In this document: positions 8,877-17,319 of the stretch, piece after piece
Numbering within the stretch: position 1 is the first letter of the stretch
How the letters are laid out: each line of letters starts with the position of its first letter
NCBI GenBank assembly: GCA_029946065.1
Contig: JAQSDU010000020.1
Coordinates: forward strand, 186,001-250,000
Length of the DNA: 64,000 nt
Origin: Flavobacterium sp.
Lineage (GTDB): Bacteria > Bacteroidota > Bacteroidia > Flavobacteriales > Flavobacteriaceae
Reading direction: 5' to 3'
Program-made: the position numbers and the translations under genes
The notes under the pieces: generated by a model
The model's database searches: none
What the model was told of the DNA's origin: nothing
The model's input: the letters and a program-made list of their open reading frames with translations, nothing else

Positions 8877-10679
8877 ATGTCAGCAGATCACGATCACGGA
8901 CACGATGAACACGCTCACGAGCATGAGCACCACCACAAGGATACATTTATTACTAAATATATCTTTAGTATAGACCACAAAATGATAGCCAAACAATACT
9001 TAATTACAGGTATTATTATGGGTGTTATTGGGGTTGGGATGTCAATGCTTTTCAGAATGCAGTTGGCTTGGCCGGAAGAATCCTTCAAGTTGTTCAACTT
9101 TTTCTTAGGCGATAAATTTGCTCCAAACGGAGTAATGCGTAACGATATTTACCTTGCTTTGGTGACGATTCACGGAACCATTATGGTTTTCTTTGTTTTG
9201 ACAGCAGGTTTGAGTGGAACATTCAGTAATTTATTGATTCCGCTGCAAATTGGAGCACGAGACATGGCGTCTGGATTCATGAATATGATTTCGTATTGGT
9301 TGTTTTTCCTTTCTAGTGTCATAATGGTATCTTCCCTTTTCATAGAATCAGGGCCAGCGTCTGCTGGGTGGACAATATACCCCCCATTGAGTGCATTGCC
9401 ACAAGCGATTTCAGGTTCAGGATTAGGAATGACTTTATGGTTGGTTTCCATGGCAATATTCATCGCTTCGTCTTTGATGGGATCGTTGAATTATGTTGTA
9501 ACTGTAATCAATTTACGTACAAAAGGAATGTCGATGACCAGATTGCCACTTACTATTTGGGCATTCTTTATTACAGCTGTCATAGGTATTGTGTCTTTCC
9601 CAGTATTACTGTCTGCAGCTTTATTGTTGATTATGGACAGAAGTTTCGGAACGTCGTTCTTCCTTTCTGACATTTATATTGCTGGAGAAGTTTTACACTA
9701 CCAAGGTGGTTCACCGGTATTGTTCGAACACCTTTTTTGGTTCTTAGGGCACCCTGAGGTTTACATCGTATTGTTGCCTGCTTTGGGTATTACATCTGAA
9801 GTTATTGCAACCAATTCCCGTAAGCCAATCTTTGGTTATCGTGCCATGATTGCTTCGATCTTGGCAATTGCATTCCTTTCGACTATCGTTTGGGGGCACC
9901 ACATGTTTATTTCGGGAATGAACCCTTTCTTAGGTTCTGTATTTACATTTACAACTTTATTGATTGCAATCCCATCTGCGGTAAAAGCATTCAACTATAT
10001 AACGACACTCTGGAAAGGAAATCTGCAGCTCAATCCTGCAATGCTTTTCTCAATCGGATTGGTTTCGACGTTTATTACAGGCGGTCTCACTGGAATTATC
10101 CTTGGAGACAGTACACTAGACATCAATGTTCATGATACGTATTTTGTTGTCGCACACTTCCACTTGGTAATGGGTATTTCTGCGCTTTACGGAATGTTCG
10201 CCGGAATATACCACTGGTATCCGAAAATGTTCAAGAGAATGCTGAACAAGAATCTTGGTTATATTCACTTTTGGGTAACTGCGATTTGTGCTTACGGCGT
10301 TTTCTTCCCAATGCACTTTATTGGGATGGCCGGGTTACCAAGACGTTATTACACCAACACGAACTTCCCGCTATTTGATGATTTGCAGAACGTAAACGTT
10401 TTGATTACGACCTTCGCATTGATTGGTGGTGCTTTTCAATTGGTATTCTTATTCAATTTCTTCTATAGTATTTTCTACGGAAAGAAAACAGTTCAGAATC
10501 CATGGAAATCCAATACTTTGGAATGGACTGCACCAATCGAACACATCCACGGAAACTGGCCTGGAGAAATTCCAGAAGTACACAGATGGCCTTATGATTA
10601 TAGCAAACCGGGTCATGATGATGACTTCGTGCCACAGAATGTACCATACAAACCGGGAGAAGAACAACTCAACCATTAA
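8877..10679 (+). CDS. coxA: Cytochrome c oxidase subunit I (heme a, heme a3-CuB)
   Basis: Catalytic subunit I of the heme-copper oxidase, which reduces O2 and pumps protons. All key ligands are readable: the HGTIMVFF heme a histidine near residue 99, HPEVY with CuB ligand His292, Glu294 and the cross-link Tyr296, the CuB pair His341-His342, and HDTYFVVAHFH with heme a3 ligand His427 and heme a ligand His429. The HPEVY glutamate places it in the A1-type D-channel group. The N-terminus carries an unusually histidine-rich tail (residues 5-20, nine His) ahead of the first helix. The 600-residue gene is the last of the act-cox operon and is followed by a strong terminator. Confidence 0.97.
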   Translation: MSADHDHGHDEHAHEHEHHHKDTFITKYIFSIDHKMIAKQYLITGIIMGVIGVGMSMLFRMQLAWPEESFKLFNFFLGDKFAPNGVMRNDIYLALVTIHGTIMVFFVLTAGLSGTFSNLLIPLQIGARDMASGFMNMISYWLFFLSSVIMVSSLFIESGPASAGWTIYPPLSALPQAISGSGLGMTLWLVSMAIFIASSLMGSLNYVVTVINLRTKGMSMTRLPLTIWAFFITAVIGIVSFPVLLSAALLLIMDRSFGTSFFLSDIYIAGEVLHYQGGSPVLFEHLFWFLGHPEVYIVLLPALGITSEVIATNSRKPIFGYRAMIASILAIAFLSTIVWGHHMFISGMNPFLGSVFTFTTLLIAIPSAVKAFNYITTLWKGNLQLNPAMLFSIGLVSTFITGGLTGIILGDSTLDINVHDTYFVVAHFHLVMGISALYGMFAGIYHWYPKMFKRMLNKNLGYIHFWVTAICAYGVFFPMHFIGMAGLPRRYYTNTNFPLFDDLQNVNVLITTFALIGGAFQLVFLFNFFYSIFYGKKTVQNPWKSNTLEWTAPIEHIHGNWPGEIPEVHRWPYDYSKPGHDDDFVPQNVPYKPGEEQLNH

Positions 10680-10690
10680 ATTAAAATATA

Positions 10691-10721
10691 AAGCCTTTCG
10701 ACTAAGAAAGGCTTTTTTTTT
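10691..10721 (+). terminator. Intrinsic terminator after coxA
   Basis: A perfect 9-bp stem (AAGCCTTTC at 10691-10699 with GAAAGGCTT at 10706-10714), a six-base loop and a run of T to 10721. It starts 12 bases after the coxA stop and closes the act-cox operon. Confidence 0.92.
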
Positions 10722-10856
10722 GAAGAATTTTCACAATGGTGCACAAAGAGCTTATACTAACTTGTCAGTGATATAAAATAGACAATCTTGGTTTAACAGC
10801 TTTAGCCTTATTCAGCAATAATTTTAAAAAAATATTGCTTTATAAAACTTTTTTTG

Positions 10857-10889
10857 TTGTCATAAAGTGCACTTTATTTTTTATATTTA
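10857..10889 (+). promoter_or_regulatory. Bacteroidota-type promoter upstream of the yjdI-like gene
   Basis: A TTG (-33 type) at 10857-10859 and TATATTTA at 10882-10889 (one change from TAnnTTTG) are separated by 22 bases, within the usual Flavobacterium range. A GTG at 10867 in the same frame as the downstream gene falls inside this promoter, so the ATG at 10903 is the better start. Confidence 0.55.
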
Positions 10890-10902
10890 TCAAAATTATA
10901 AG

Positions 10903-11124
10903 ATGGAAACCAAAGAATATTCTAACGGTGAAGTGACCATTGTTTGGCAACCCAAACTTTGCATTCATTCAACAATTTGCTGGCACGGATTGCCGGAAAT
11001 TTTCAAACCAAAAGAAAAACCGTGGATCGATCCCGATAATGCTACAACGGAAGCAATAATCGAGCAAGTGAGTAAATGTCCATCAGGCGCATTGTCCACA
11101 TACATCAACAATAAAGCTACTTAA
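10903..11124 (+). CDS. YjdI-like (4Fe-4S) mono-cluster protein
   Basis: Small 73-residue protein of the divergent 4Fe-4S mono-cluster family (Fer4_19 type, as E. coli YjdI). Readable features are a cysteine region CIHSTICWHGLPEIF near residues 20-34, and a C-terminal VSKCPSGALS, which looks like the second half of a ferredoxin motif. Three cysteines are visible; the fourth ligand may be a His. The start is set at 10903 because the longer GTG start lies in the promoter. The next gene, a small GNAT-like protein, begins two bases after the stop, as in E. coli yjdI-yjdJ. Biochemical function is unknown. Confidence 0.85.
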   Translation: METKEYSNGEVTIVWQPKLCIHSTICWHGLPEIFKPKEKPWIDPDNATTEAIIEQVSKCPSGALSTYINNKAT

Positions 11125-11125
11125 T

Positions 11126-11422
11126 ATGTCAGAACGAATATTCTCAATCAACAAAGAAAAAAATAGATTTGAACTCTCCGTCGAAGGTCATATTGCTTTT
11201 ATTGAATATATTTTAGCCAAAGGCGATATTATGTTCCTAACACACACCGAAGTCCCGAAAGTCTTGGGTGGAAAGGGTGTAGGAAGTGAAATAGTAGAAA
11301 AAACACTCAATTATATCAAAGACCACAATTATACTTTAGCACCGCTTTGTCCGTTTGTAGCGAAATATTTGACCAAGCATACTGACTGGAAATCTATTCT
11401 TGCGCCGGGTTATCACGTATAA
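11126..11422 (+). CDS. YjdJ-like small GNAT-fold N-acetyltransferase
   Basis: 98-residue member of the minimal GNAT family (Gcn5-related, as E. coli YjdJ). The acetyl-CoA pyrophosphate loop is seen as [16 protein letters not shown] around residues 47-62, preceded by the strand [11 protein letters not shown]. The ending [14 protein letters not shown] is typical for this subfamily. It is translated with the yjdI-like gene (2-base spacing). Substrate unknown. The pair sits between the respiratory operon and ruvB. Confidence 0.88.
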   Translation: MSERIFSINKEKNRFELSVEGHIAFIEYILAKGDIMFLTHTEVPKVLGGKGVGSEIVEKTLNYIKDHNYTLAPLCPFVAKYLTKHTDWKSILAPGYHV

Positions 11423-11531
11423 AAAATTATGAGTCTTCGTGTGATTTCGAGTCAATTTGCTTTATCTCGGAAAGACGAGAAGCCGCAAAGAAAAGTAGGG
11501 ATTTCTGTTCTCCTACAAAGCACTTTATGCC

Positions 11532-11539
11532 TATATTTG
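11532..11539 (+). promoter_or_regulatory. -7 box of the ruvB promoter
   Basis: A perfect TAnnTTTG element (TATATTTG). The ATG chosen for ruvB at 11545 starts only five bases downstream, which would give a leaderless or nearly leaderless transcript. The alternative upstream start at 11527 would overlap the promoter box and is therefore less likely. Confidence 0.6.
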
Positions 11540-11544
11540 TTCCT

Positions 11545-12567
11545 ATGAATGAAAATCTTGATCCCACCAATAAAGGCTACAACAACGACGAACTCGACCT
11601 TGAAAAAAAGTTAAGGCCGCTGTCTTTTGATGATTTCGCAGGACAAGATCAAGTGCTTGAAAACCTAAAGGTTTTTGTAGAAGCGGCGAATCAACGCGAT
11701 GAAGCCTTAGATCATACGCTTTTTCATGGACCTCCGGGATTGGGAAAAACAACTTTGGCTAATATCTTGGCAAATGAGTTGGGTGTTGGGATCAAAATTA
11801 CTTCTGGACCAGTTTTAGATAAACCCGGCGATTTGGCTGGGTTACTCACGAATCTCGAAGAACGTGATGTGCTTTTCATTGATGAAATCCACCGACTTAG
11901 CCCAATTGTTGAAGAGTATTTGTATTCTGCAATGGAAGATTTTAAGATTGACATTATGATTGAATCTGGGCCGAACGCGCGTTCGGTGCAAATCAATTTG
12001 AATCCGTTTACGTTGGTTGGAGCAACGACTCGGTCTGGATTATTGACCGCTCCGATGCGGGCACGTTTTGGAATCCAAAGCCGATTGCAATATTATACAA
12101 CCGAACTTTTAACAACAATCGTAGAAAGAAGTTCGTCTATTTTAAAGATGCCAATAACACTTGAAGCCGCCATAGAAATCGCCGGAAGAAGCCGCGGTAC
12201 GCCCCGGATTGCCAACGCACTTTTGCGCCGCGTTCGTGACTTTGCTCAGATAAAAGGCAATGGGAAAATCGACATAGAAATCGCCCGTTATTCACTCAAA
12301 GCTTTGCATGTTGACGCCCACGGATTGGATGAAATGGACAATAAAATCCTCAATACCATCATAGATAAATTCAAAGGCGGTCCGGTTGGACTTTCTACCT
12401 TGGCGACAGCCGTTTCTGAAAGCAGCGAAACCATCGAGGAAGTGTACGAGCCATTCCTGATCCAGGAGGGATTTATCATGCGAACGCCGAGAGGAAGAGA
12501 AGTTACCGAAAAAGCATACAAACATTTGGGGAAAATCAAAACAAACATTCAAGGAGGATTGTTTTAA
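11545..12567 (+). CDS. ruvB: Holliday junction branch migration helicase RuvB
   Basis: Hexameric AAA+ motor that drives branch migration of Holliday junctions together with RuvA, in the cytoplasm. Walker [10 protein letters not shown] is at residues 62-70, Walker B DEIH starts at residue 113, sensor 1 is in GATTRSG, and the arginine-finger/sensor region [16 protein letters not shown] is near residues 210-225. A C-terminal winged helix includes [10 protein letters not shown] and TPRGREVT. Starting at the ATG at 11545 gives 340 residues, the usual size. ruvA lies about 7 kb downstream, not adjacent as in many proteobacteria. Confidence 0.97.
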   Translation: MNENLDPTNKGYNNDELDLEKKLRPLSFDDFAGQDQVLENLKVFVEAANQRDEALDHTLFHGPPGLGKTTLANILANELGVGIKITSGPVLDKPGDLAGLLTNLEERDVLFIDEIHRLSPIVEEYLYSAMEDFKIDIMIESGPNARSVQINLNPFTLVGATTRSGLLTAPMRARFGIQSRLQYYTTELLTTIVERSSSILKMPITLEAAIEIAGRSRGTPRIANALLRRVRDFAQIKGNGKIDIEIARYSLKALHVDAHGLDEMDNKILNTIIDKFKGGPVGLSTLATAVSESSETIEEVYEPFLIQEGFIMRTPRGREVTEKAYKHLGKIKTNIQGGLF

Positions 12568-12640
12568 TATATAGACAATATTCGAATCCGTTTTTTGTGT
12601 TGCTTTTTTATTCAATGTTTTGAAAAGTCAAATTCAAATT

Positions 12641-13459
12641 ATGAAAAAGATATTTTTTGCAATTGGGATGTTTTTTTTAACGGCGCAATTAATGTCTGCC
12701 CAACAAGATTTACTTCACCTCGCTTATGGAGACGATCCACAACAAAAACTAGATCTTTATCTTCCCGAAGGTAATTTATTAAATACTCCGGTTTTGATTA
12801 TGCTTCATGGCGGTGCTTGGTCCATTGGCGGTTTGGAATATACTAGTAAGCATTCACAAGACATCCGAAATAAAGGAATTATAGTAGCTAACGTTGATTA
12901 TCGCTATGTTAGTGATAGGATTTCAGGCAAAGATTTGTTGTCAGACATTGATGATGCAATAAAATTGGTAAGCAGCTTGTCAGCGAAATATGGTTATGAG
13001 AGAAAAGGCTATCATATCGCTGGAATTAGTGCCGGCGCCCATCTTGCGTTACTTTACGGTTTTACAATGAAGAACATGAAGTCCATTACCGCGCTTTGCG
13101 CACCTTCAAGATTAGATACGCCTCAAGCGCTCGACTTTGTAAAAAGAAATGGACTTTTAGAAATTCTAGAGCAATTGGCTGGCGCAAAGTTCAATGAAAC
13201 AGGCCCTAATCCTGCGTTTGTGAGCATTAGCCCTTTTAATAATATTTCTAACGTTCCAACGCTGCTGATTCACGGAGATGCTGATCCGTTGGTGACTGTC
13301 TCTCAATCGCAAGATTTATATGCTGAATTGAAGCGTAAAAAAGTTGCCTCTAAGTTGGAAATCCGTTCAGGGAAAGCGCATGATGTTGGCATGAATACTC
13401 CCGATACGGAACAGCAAAATATTTCAGATATCGCAGATTGGGTAAAACAGCACAATTAG
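12641..13459 (+). CDS. Secreted alpha/beta hydrolase (esterase/lipase type)
   Basis: Probable exported carboxylesterase-like enzyme. From the ATG at 12641 (preferred over the TTG at 12620) the protein is 272 residues and begins with a clear signal peptide ([20 protein letters not shown]). The oxyanion-hole motif HGGAW starts at residue 56, the nucleophile elbow GISAG is at 128-132 with Ser130, the probable acid is Asp215 in HGDADP, and the catalytic His is His247 in KAHDVG. This is the HGG-type esterase arrangement. Substrate unknown. It stands between ruvB and queG, reading the same way. Confidence 0.88.
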   Translation: MKKIFFAIGMFFLTAQLMSAQQDLLHLAYGDDPQQKLDLYLPEGNLLNTPVLIMLHGGAWSIGGLEYTSKHSQDIRNKGIIVANVDYRYVSDRISGKDLLSDIDDAIKLVSSLSAKYGYERKGYHIAGISAGAHLALLYGFTMKNMKSITALCAPSRLDTPQALDFVKRNGLLEILEQLAGAKFNETGPNPAFVSISPFNNISNVPTLLIHGDADPLVTVSQSQDLYAELKRKKVASKLEIRSGKAHDVGMNTPDTEQQNISDIADWVKQHN

Positions 13460-13463
13460 CGCT

Positions 13464-14384
13464 TTGAAAGCTACAGAAGAACATACCGCTTTCATCAAAT
13501 CCGAAGCCAAACGCCTTGGGTTTTTGTCATGCGGGATTTCCAAAGCAGGTTTTCTGGAGAATGAAGCACCACGGCTCGAAAATTGGCTCAAAAATAACAG
13601 TCACGGGCAAATGTCTTATATGGAAAACCATTTTGACAAACGACTCGATCCAACTTTATTGGTTGATGATTCAAAGAGTGTGGTTTCTTTGTTGCTTAAT
13701 TATTTTCCATCAGAAATTCAAAATCCGGATAGCCCAAAAATTTCCAAATACGCCTACGGTCAAGATTATCATCTCGTCATCAAAGAGAAATTAAAGGAAT
13801 TATTATTTTCTATTCAAAATGAGATTGGTGAAGTTTCCGGTCGCGCTTTTGTGGATTCGGCGCCGGTTTTAGACAAAGCTTGGGCGGCAAAAAGTGGTCT
13901 CGGATGGATTGGAAAGAACAGCAATCTCTTGACAAAATCTGTGGGTTCATTTTACTTTATTGCAGAATTAGTAATTGATTTAGAACTCGAATATGACCAT
14001 GCCGTTACCGACCACTGCGGCAGTTGTACGGCTTGCATAGATGCGTGTCCGACGGAAGCCATTGTTGCGCCTTATGTGGTTGATGGCAGCAAATGTATTT
14101 CCTATTTTACGATTGAATTAAAAGAAAATATACCGATTGAAATGAAAGGCAAGTTCGATGACTGGGCTTTTGGCTGCGATGTTTGTCAGGATGTTTGTCC
14201 GTGGAATAAATTCTCAAAACCTCATAGTGAGCCGCTTTTTAACCCAAATCCGGAATTGCTGTCGATGACACGCAAGGATTGGGAGGAAATTACGGAAGAA
14301 ACTTTCAGGACTGTTTTTAAAAACTCGGCGGTTAAGCGAACGAAATTTGAGGGTTTGAAAAGGAATTTGGATTTTTTGAAGTGA
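13464..14384 (+). CDS. queG: Epoxyqueuosine reductase QueG
   Basis: Cobalamin- and iron-sulfur-dependent reductase for the last step of queuosine synthesis in tRNA, converting epoxyqueuosine to queuosine. Two 4Fe-4S motifs are readable: [12 protein letters not shown] from Cys185, and [11 protein letters not shown] from Cys238, which together with the WIGKN segment near residue 150 are family signatures. The start is a TTG at 13464, four bases after the preceding stop; the next in-frame ATG would remove essential N-terminal sequence. The 306-residue length is normal for the short bacteroidete form without HEAT repeats. Confidence 0.95.
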   Translation: MKATEEHTAFIKSEAKRLGFLSCGISKAGFLENEAPRLENWLKNNSHGQMSYMENHFDKRLDPTLLVDDSKSVVSLLLNYFPSEIQNPDSPKISKYAYGQDYHLVIKEKLKELLFSIQNEIGEVSGRAFVDSAPVLDKAWAAKSGLGWIGKNSNLLTKSVGSFYFIAELVIDLELEYDHAVTDHCGSCTACIDACPTEAIVAPYVVDGSKCISYFTIELKENIPIEMKGKFDDWAFGCDVCQDVCPWNKFSKPHSEPLFNPNPELLSMTRKDWEEITEETFRTVFKNSAVKRTKFEGLKRNLDFLK

Positions 14385-14437
14385 TCGTTGCCGCTTTTTT
14401 ATACTTTTAGCCAAAATCAAACCAGACAAAAACAAAA

Positions 14438-15088
14438 ATGAAAAAAGCGCTCTTTACAATTTTCGCAATCTTACTTTTAACAGCAGCTAAAAGTCAGGTT
14501 AAAACAGAATTCATAGGATTAGTGAAATACACCCACAATGTAATTCCGAAAGTCAAAGATTATGATGTCAATTATGATTATTCAGGAATTGGTAAAAGCT
14601 CCGACTATTATTTCAAGGACGCCAATATCAAATGGCTGACTTATGAAAGCTATTTTAAGATGGACTTGTTCATTGCAAAAGAAAACCGCGATTATTTCCT
14701 TACCGCTAAATCCGATACCGTCTTTACTTTAAAAAATACCAATAGGGATTTTGATGTGGTCGATTATAAAATTACTGCTGCGGCGCCCATACTTGGACAC
14801 AAGTGTAACGTTTTGGAATTGAAATTAAAACCTTTAGACGCCGATTCGCCCGTCACTTTCAGGCGGTACTATTTTTCGGACGATTTTTACATCGACCCCA
14901 AAAAATTCGCCAATTGCAAGTCAAGTGCTTATGATATCATTTACGGTCAGATGAAATCGATTCCGTTAAAAATTGAATTTGAGTTTGAAAACCGCATCGT
15001 CGTCTGGGAAGCATCCGAAGTCACGCCAATGAAATTAGATAGTCATTTTTTCGAAATTGAAAAAAATGCGGTCATTGGTTATTGGTAA
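14438..15088 (+). CDS. Secreted protein of unknown function
   Basis: 216-residue protein with a signal peptide (MKKALFTIFAILLLTAAKSQ). The mature part is rich in Lys, Asp and aromatic residues and alternates hydrophobic and polar stretches as in an all-beta fold. A single segment (KITAAAPILGHKCNVLELKL) resembles the conserved core of GLPGLI/DUF4412-like secreted proteins of Bacteroidota, but I cannot assign a family firmly. It follows queG by about 50 bases and converges on the DUF885 gene. No lipobox. Confidence 0.7.
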   Translation: MKKALFTIFAILLLTAAKSQVKTEFIGLVKYTHNVIPKVKDYDVNYDYSGIGKSSDYYFKDANIKWLTYESYFKMDLFIAKENRDYFLTAKSDTVFTLKNTNRDFDVVDYKITAAAPILGHKCNVLELKLKPLDADSPVTFRRYYFSDDFYIDPKKFANCKSSAYDIIYGQMKSIPLKIEFEFENRIVVWEASEVTPMKLDSHFFEIEKNAVIGYW

Positions 15089-15281
15089 TTTAAAATTTAA
15101 CAAAAGTATGGTTTTACCGTAAAATTACGTTTTGCAAAAATTGTATCTTGCCATTCAGGGAATGTGATAAATGCATCCCTAAGCAATAATGATATTTTTT
15201 TCAGTACGGAAAACCCGCATATTTTGTTAATAGTTAATGTCGCAAATGGACTAATAATTTTATATATTAACTTTGGACAAG

Positions 15282-15323
15282 TCTAAAATAAAAAGACACA
15301 GAGATGTCAAACCTTTGTGTCTT
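15282..15323 (-). terminator. Terminator-like hairpin for the minus-strand DUF885 gene
   Basis: An 11-bp stem, AAGACACAGAG (15293-15303) with CTTTGTGTCTT (15313-15323), one G-T pair, nine-base loop. Read on the minus strand it is followed by a T-rich run (plus-strand A run at about 15288-15294), so it would end transcription from the DUF885 gene. The words CTTTGTGTCTT and TCTTCGTGTC look like a spacer repeat. Confidence 0.6.
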
Positions 15324-15346
15324 AGTATCTTCGTGTCAAAAAAAGT

Positions 15347-17124
15347 CTATTTATTTTCCGCAATCCAAGCGTCAATCTTTGCTTCTAAAACCTTCAACGG
15401 CAGGCAACCGGCTTCCAGAACTTCATTGTGGAATTCGCCGATTTTAAATTTTGCGCCCAATTCTTTTTCTGCTTTTGTGCGCAATTCGCGTATTTTCATC
15501 TGACCAATTTTATAAGAAACCGCTTGTCCCGGAATCGCCATATAACGCTCGATTTCGGCAGTAATACTCTCTGTCGATTCTGCTTCATGCGCTAGCGAAT
15601 AGGCAATGGCTTGTTCCCTTGTCCAGCCTTTGGTGTGCATTCCGGTATCCACAACCAAGCGAATTGCACGGTGCATTTCGGCACTAAGCATTCCAAAATA
15701 TTGGTAAGGATCGGTATATAAGCCGAGTTCTTTTCCGAGTGATTCGGTATAGAGTGCCCAGCCTTCGCCATAAGCGTTAAACCAAATCGTTTTTCTGAAA
15801 GACGGCAAAGCGGTATTTTCCTGTTGTAATGAAATTTGATAATGGTGCCCCGGAATGGCTTCGTGCAAAAACAAATCCTCATCGGCATACATATTGTATT
15901 TTTTTACATCCGGAATCGGCACATAAAACACACCCGGACGCGTGCCATCAACAGAACCTTGGTTATATTCGGCACTGGCAGAAGCTTCGCGAAAAGCCTC
16001 GGTGCGTTTTACCTCAAATGGTGTTTTCGGCTTTAAATCAAAAAGTTTTTCCAAATTGGGTTTCATTTTTTCATGGATCGCATTAAAATTGTCGATGACT
16101 TGTTGCGGTTCCGTAAAAGGCATCAGTTCTTTCTTTTCGCGCACAAAATCAAAAAACGAAATGATGTCGCCTTTATAGCCCACTTGGGTTTTTACTTTTT
16201 CCATTTCGCCCATAATACGGGCTACTTCTTTGAGTCCAATTTGGTGAATTTCGTCTGCAGTCAAATCGGTAGTCGTATATTTTTGATCAAGAAATTGTAA
16301 TAAGCGGTACCATTTGTAATCGCTGAAATGCCGCTTGAAGCACGACTGGCTTTCAAATAATCGGTAGCTATATAATCGTGCAGGCTTTTTAAAGAAGGTA
16401 ATAGTTGTTCGCCAATGAGTTTAGTATAAGAAGCCGTTAGCATTTCTTTGTCGGCTGCACTAAAATTAGCAGGAAACAGTTTTAACGGACTGTAAAAAAT
16501 ATTGTTTTTGATGTCTGGATTTGCCAAATTTGCGATTTGCGGCATCACTTTTTCTGTGAGTGTTTTTGGCAAAACATAGCCTTTTTTCACCCCTTCTTTC
16601 ATTCTGGCTTGCGCCGAAATTACCCAATTGTTAAATGCAGAGAGTCTTTCGAGCCAGTTTTCATAATCTTTTACGCTTTTGAACGGTTGTGCACTCGTTC
16701 CGCCAGCCAATTGCCCAATCGTCAACGGGATCGATTGGAATTGATTGATAGGCAAAAGCTCTTCGTGGTAATTGTATCCTTCAAGGTTGATGTTGCATTC
16801 CCATGTCAACAGTGCTTTGCTCATTTTGTCATTATTGGACAAATCGGCATCATCGAATTTCGCAATTTCATTTTTGTATTTGGTAAAAAACGCCTTGATT
16901 TGACCAATTACGGCATCGTCAAGATAATTGGGAAGCAGGTTATTGTATTTGTTTTCTCCGGCAAAAGTAGCGTCGATTGGAAAATACTTCATTTTGTCTT
17001 GGTAATAATTTTCCAAAATGGCATTCAGCGCTTTGTTGTCTTCTTTTGTGACATCTTTTTCGGCTGTCTTACAGGATTGAAATCCTATTGTAACAATGAT
17101 TACAGCAATCAGTATTTTTTTCAT
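15347..17124 (-). pseudogene. DUF885 family metallopeptidase-like protein, split by a one-base frameshift
   Basis: Two adjacent minus-strand frames (17124-16261 and 16264-15347) together encode one DUF885 protein of about 590 residues. The first half has a lipoprotein-type leader (MKKILIAVIIVTIGFQSC). It ends in NFLIK followed by six out-of-frame residues and a stop. The other frame supplies the continuation KYTTTDLTADEIHQIG exactly at that point. The change maps to a run of five T on the plus strand at 16280-16284 (A run on the coding strand), where one extra base restores the frame. The second half contains the metal-site motif HEAIPGHHYQ typical of the family. It could be a real inactivating mutation, a sequencing error in a homopolymer, or phase-variable slippage; sequence alone cannot decide. 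Confidence 0.85.
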
Positions 17125-17160
17125 GAGTTATATTTATATGTTATAAAAGTAGGAATATTA

Positions 17161-17240
17161 GTCGACAGTCGAAAGTCAAAAGCCGAAAGTTTGGGTTTTC
17201 AAGCGCTGGCTTTCGACTTTTGACTTTTAACTTTTGACTA
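17161..17240. repeat. Inverted GTCAAAAGTCGAAAG-type spacer repeat
   Basis: The divergent spacer between the DUF885 gene and the malic enzyme gene contains a long hairpin: 17172-17189 pairs with 17210-17227 over 18 positions with one mismatch, loop 20 bases. Words such as AAAGTCAAAAG and CTTTTGACTTTT recur as direct copies on each arm. There is no T run, so it is not a standard terminator. Confidence 0.8.
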
Positions 17241-17287
17241 TTGTTAAACTTAACACGTTAAAAGTTTCCTTTTTTGACTGAGACTCC

Positions 17288-17295
17288 TACCTTTG
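17288..17295 (+). promoter_or_regulatory. -7 box upstream of maeB
   Basis: TACCTTTG matches TAnnTTTG and lies 24 bases before the ATG at 17320. No well-spaced TTG -33 box is obvious. Confidence 0.5.
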
Positions 17296-17319
17296 TAAGT
17301 CGGAATCAAAACACGCTAC

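Noticed and set aside
11423..11525. Small RNA or gene in the spacer before ruvB
   Set aside because: No hairpin with T run, no open frame with plausible start; only a possible diverged spacer repeat (TCTTCGTGTG).
16537..17223. 228-codon plus-strand ORF opposite the DUF885 gene
   Set aside because: Phe/Cys/His-rich translation, antisense to a gene with family motifs, and extending into the inverted repeat; a shadow ORF.
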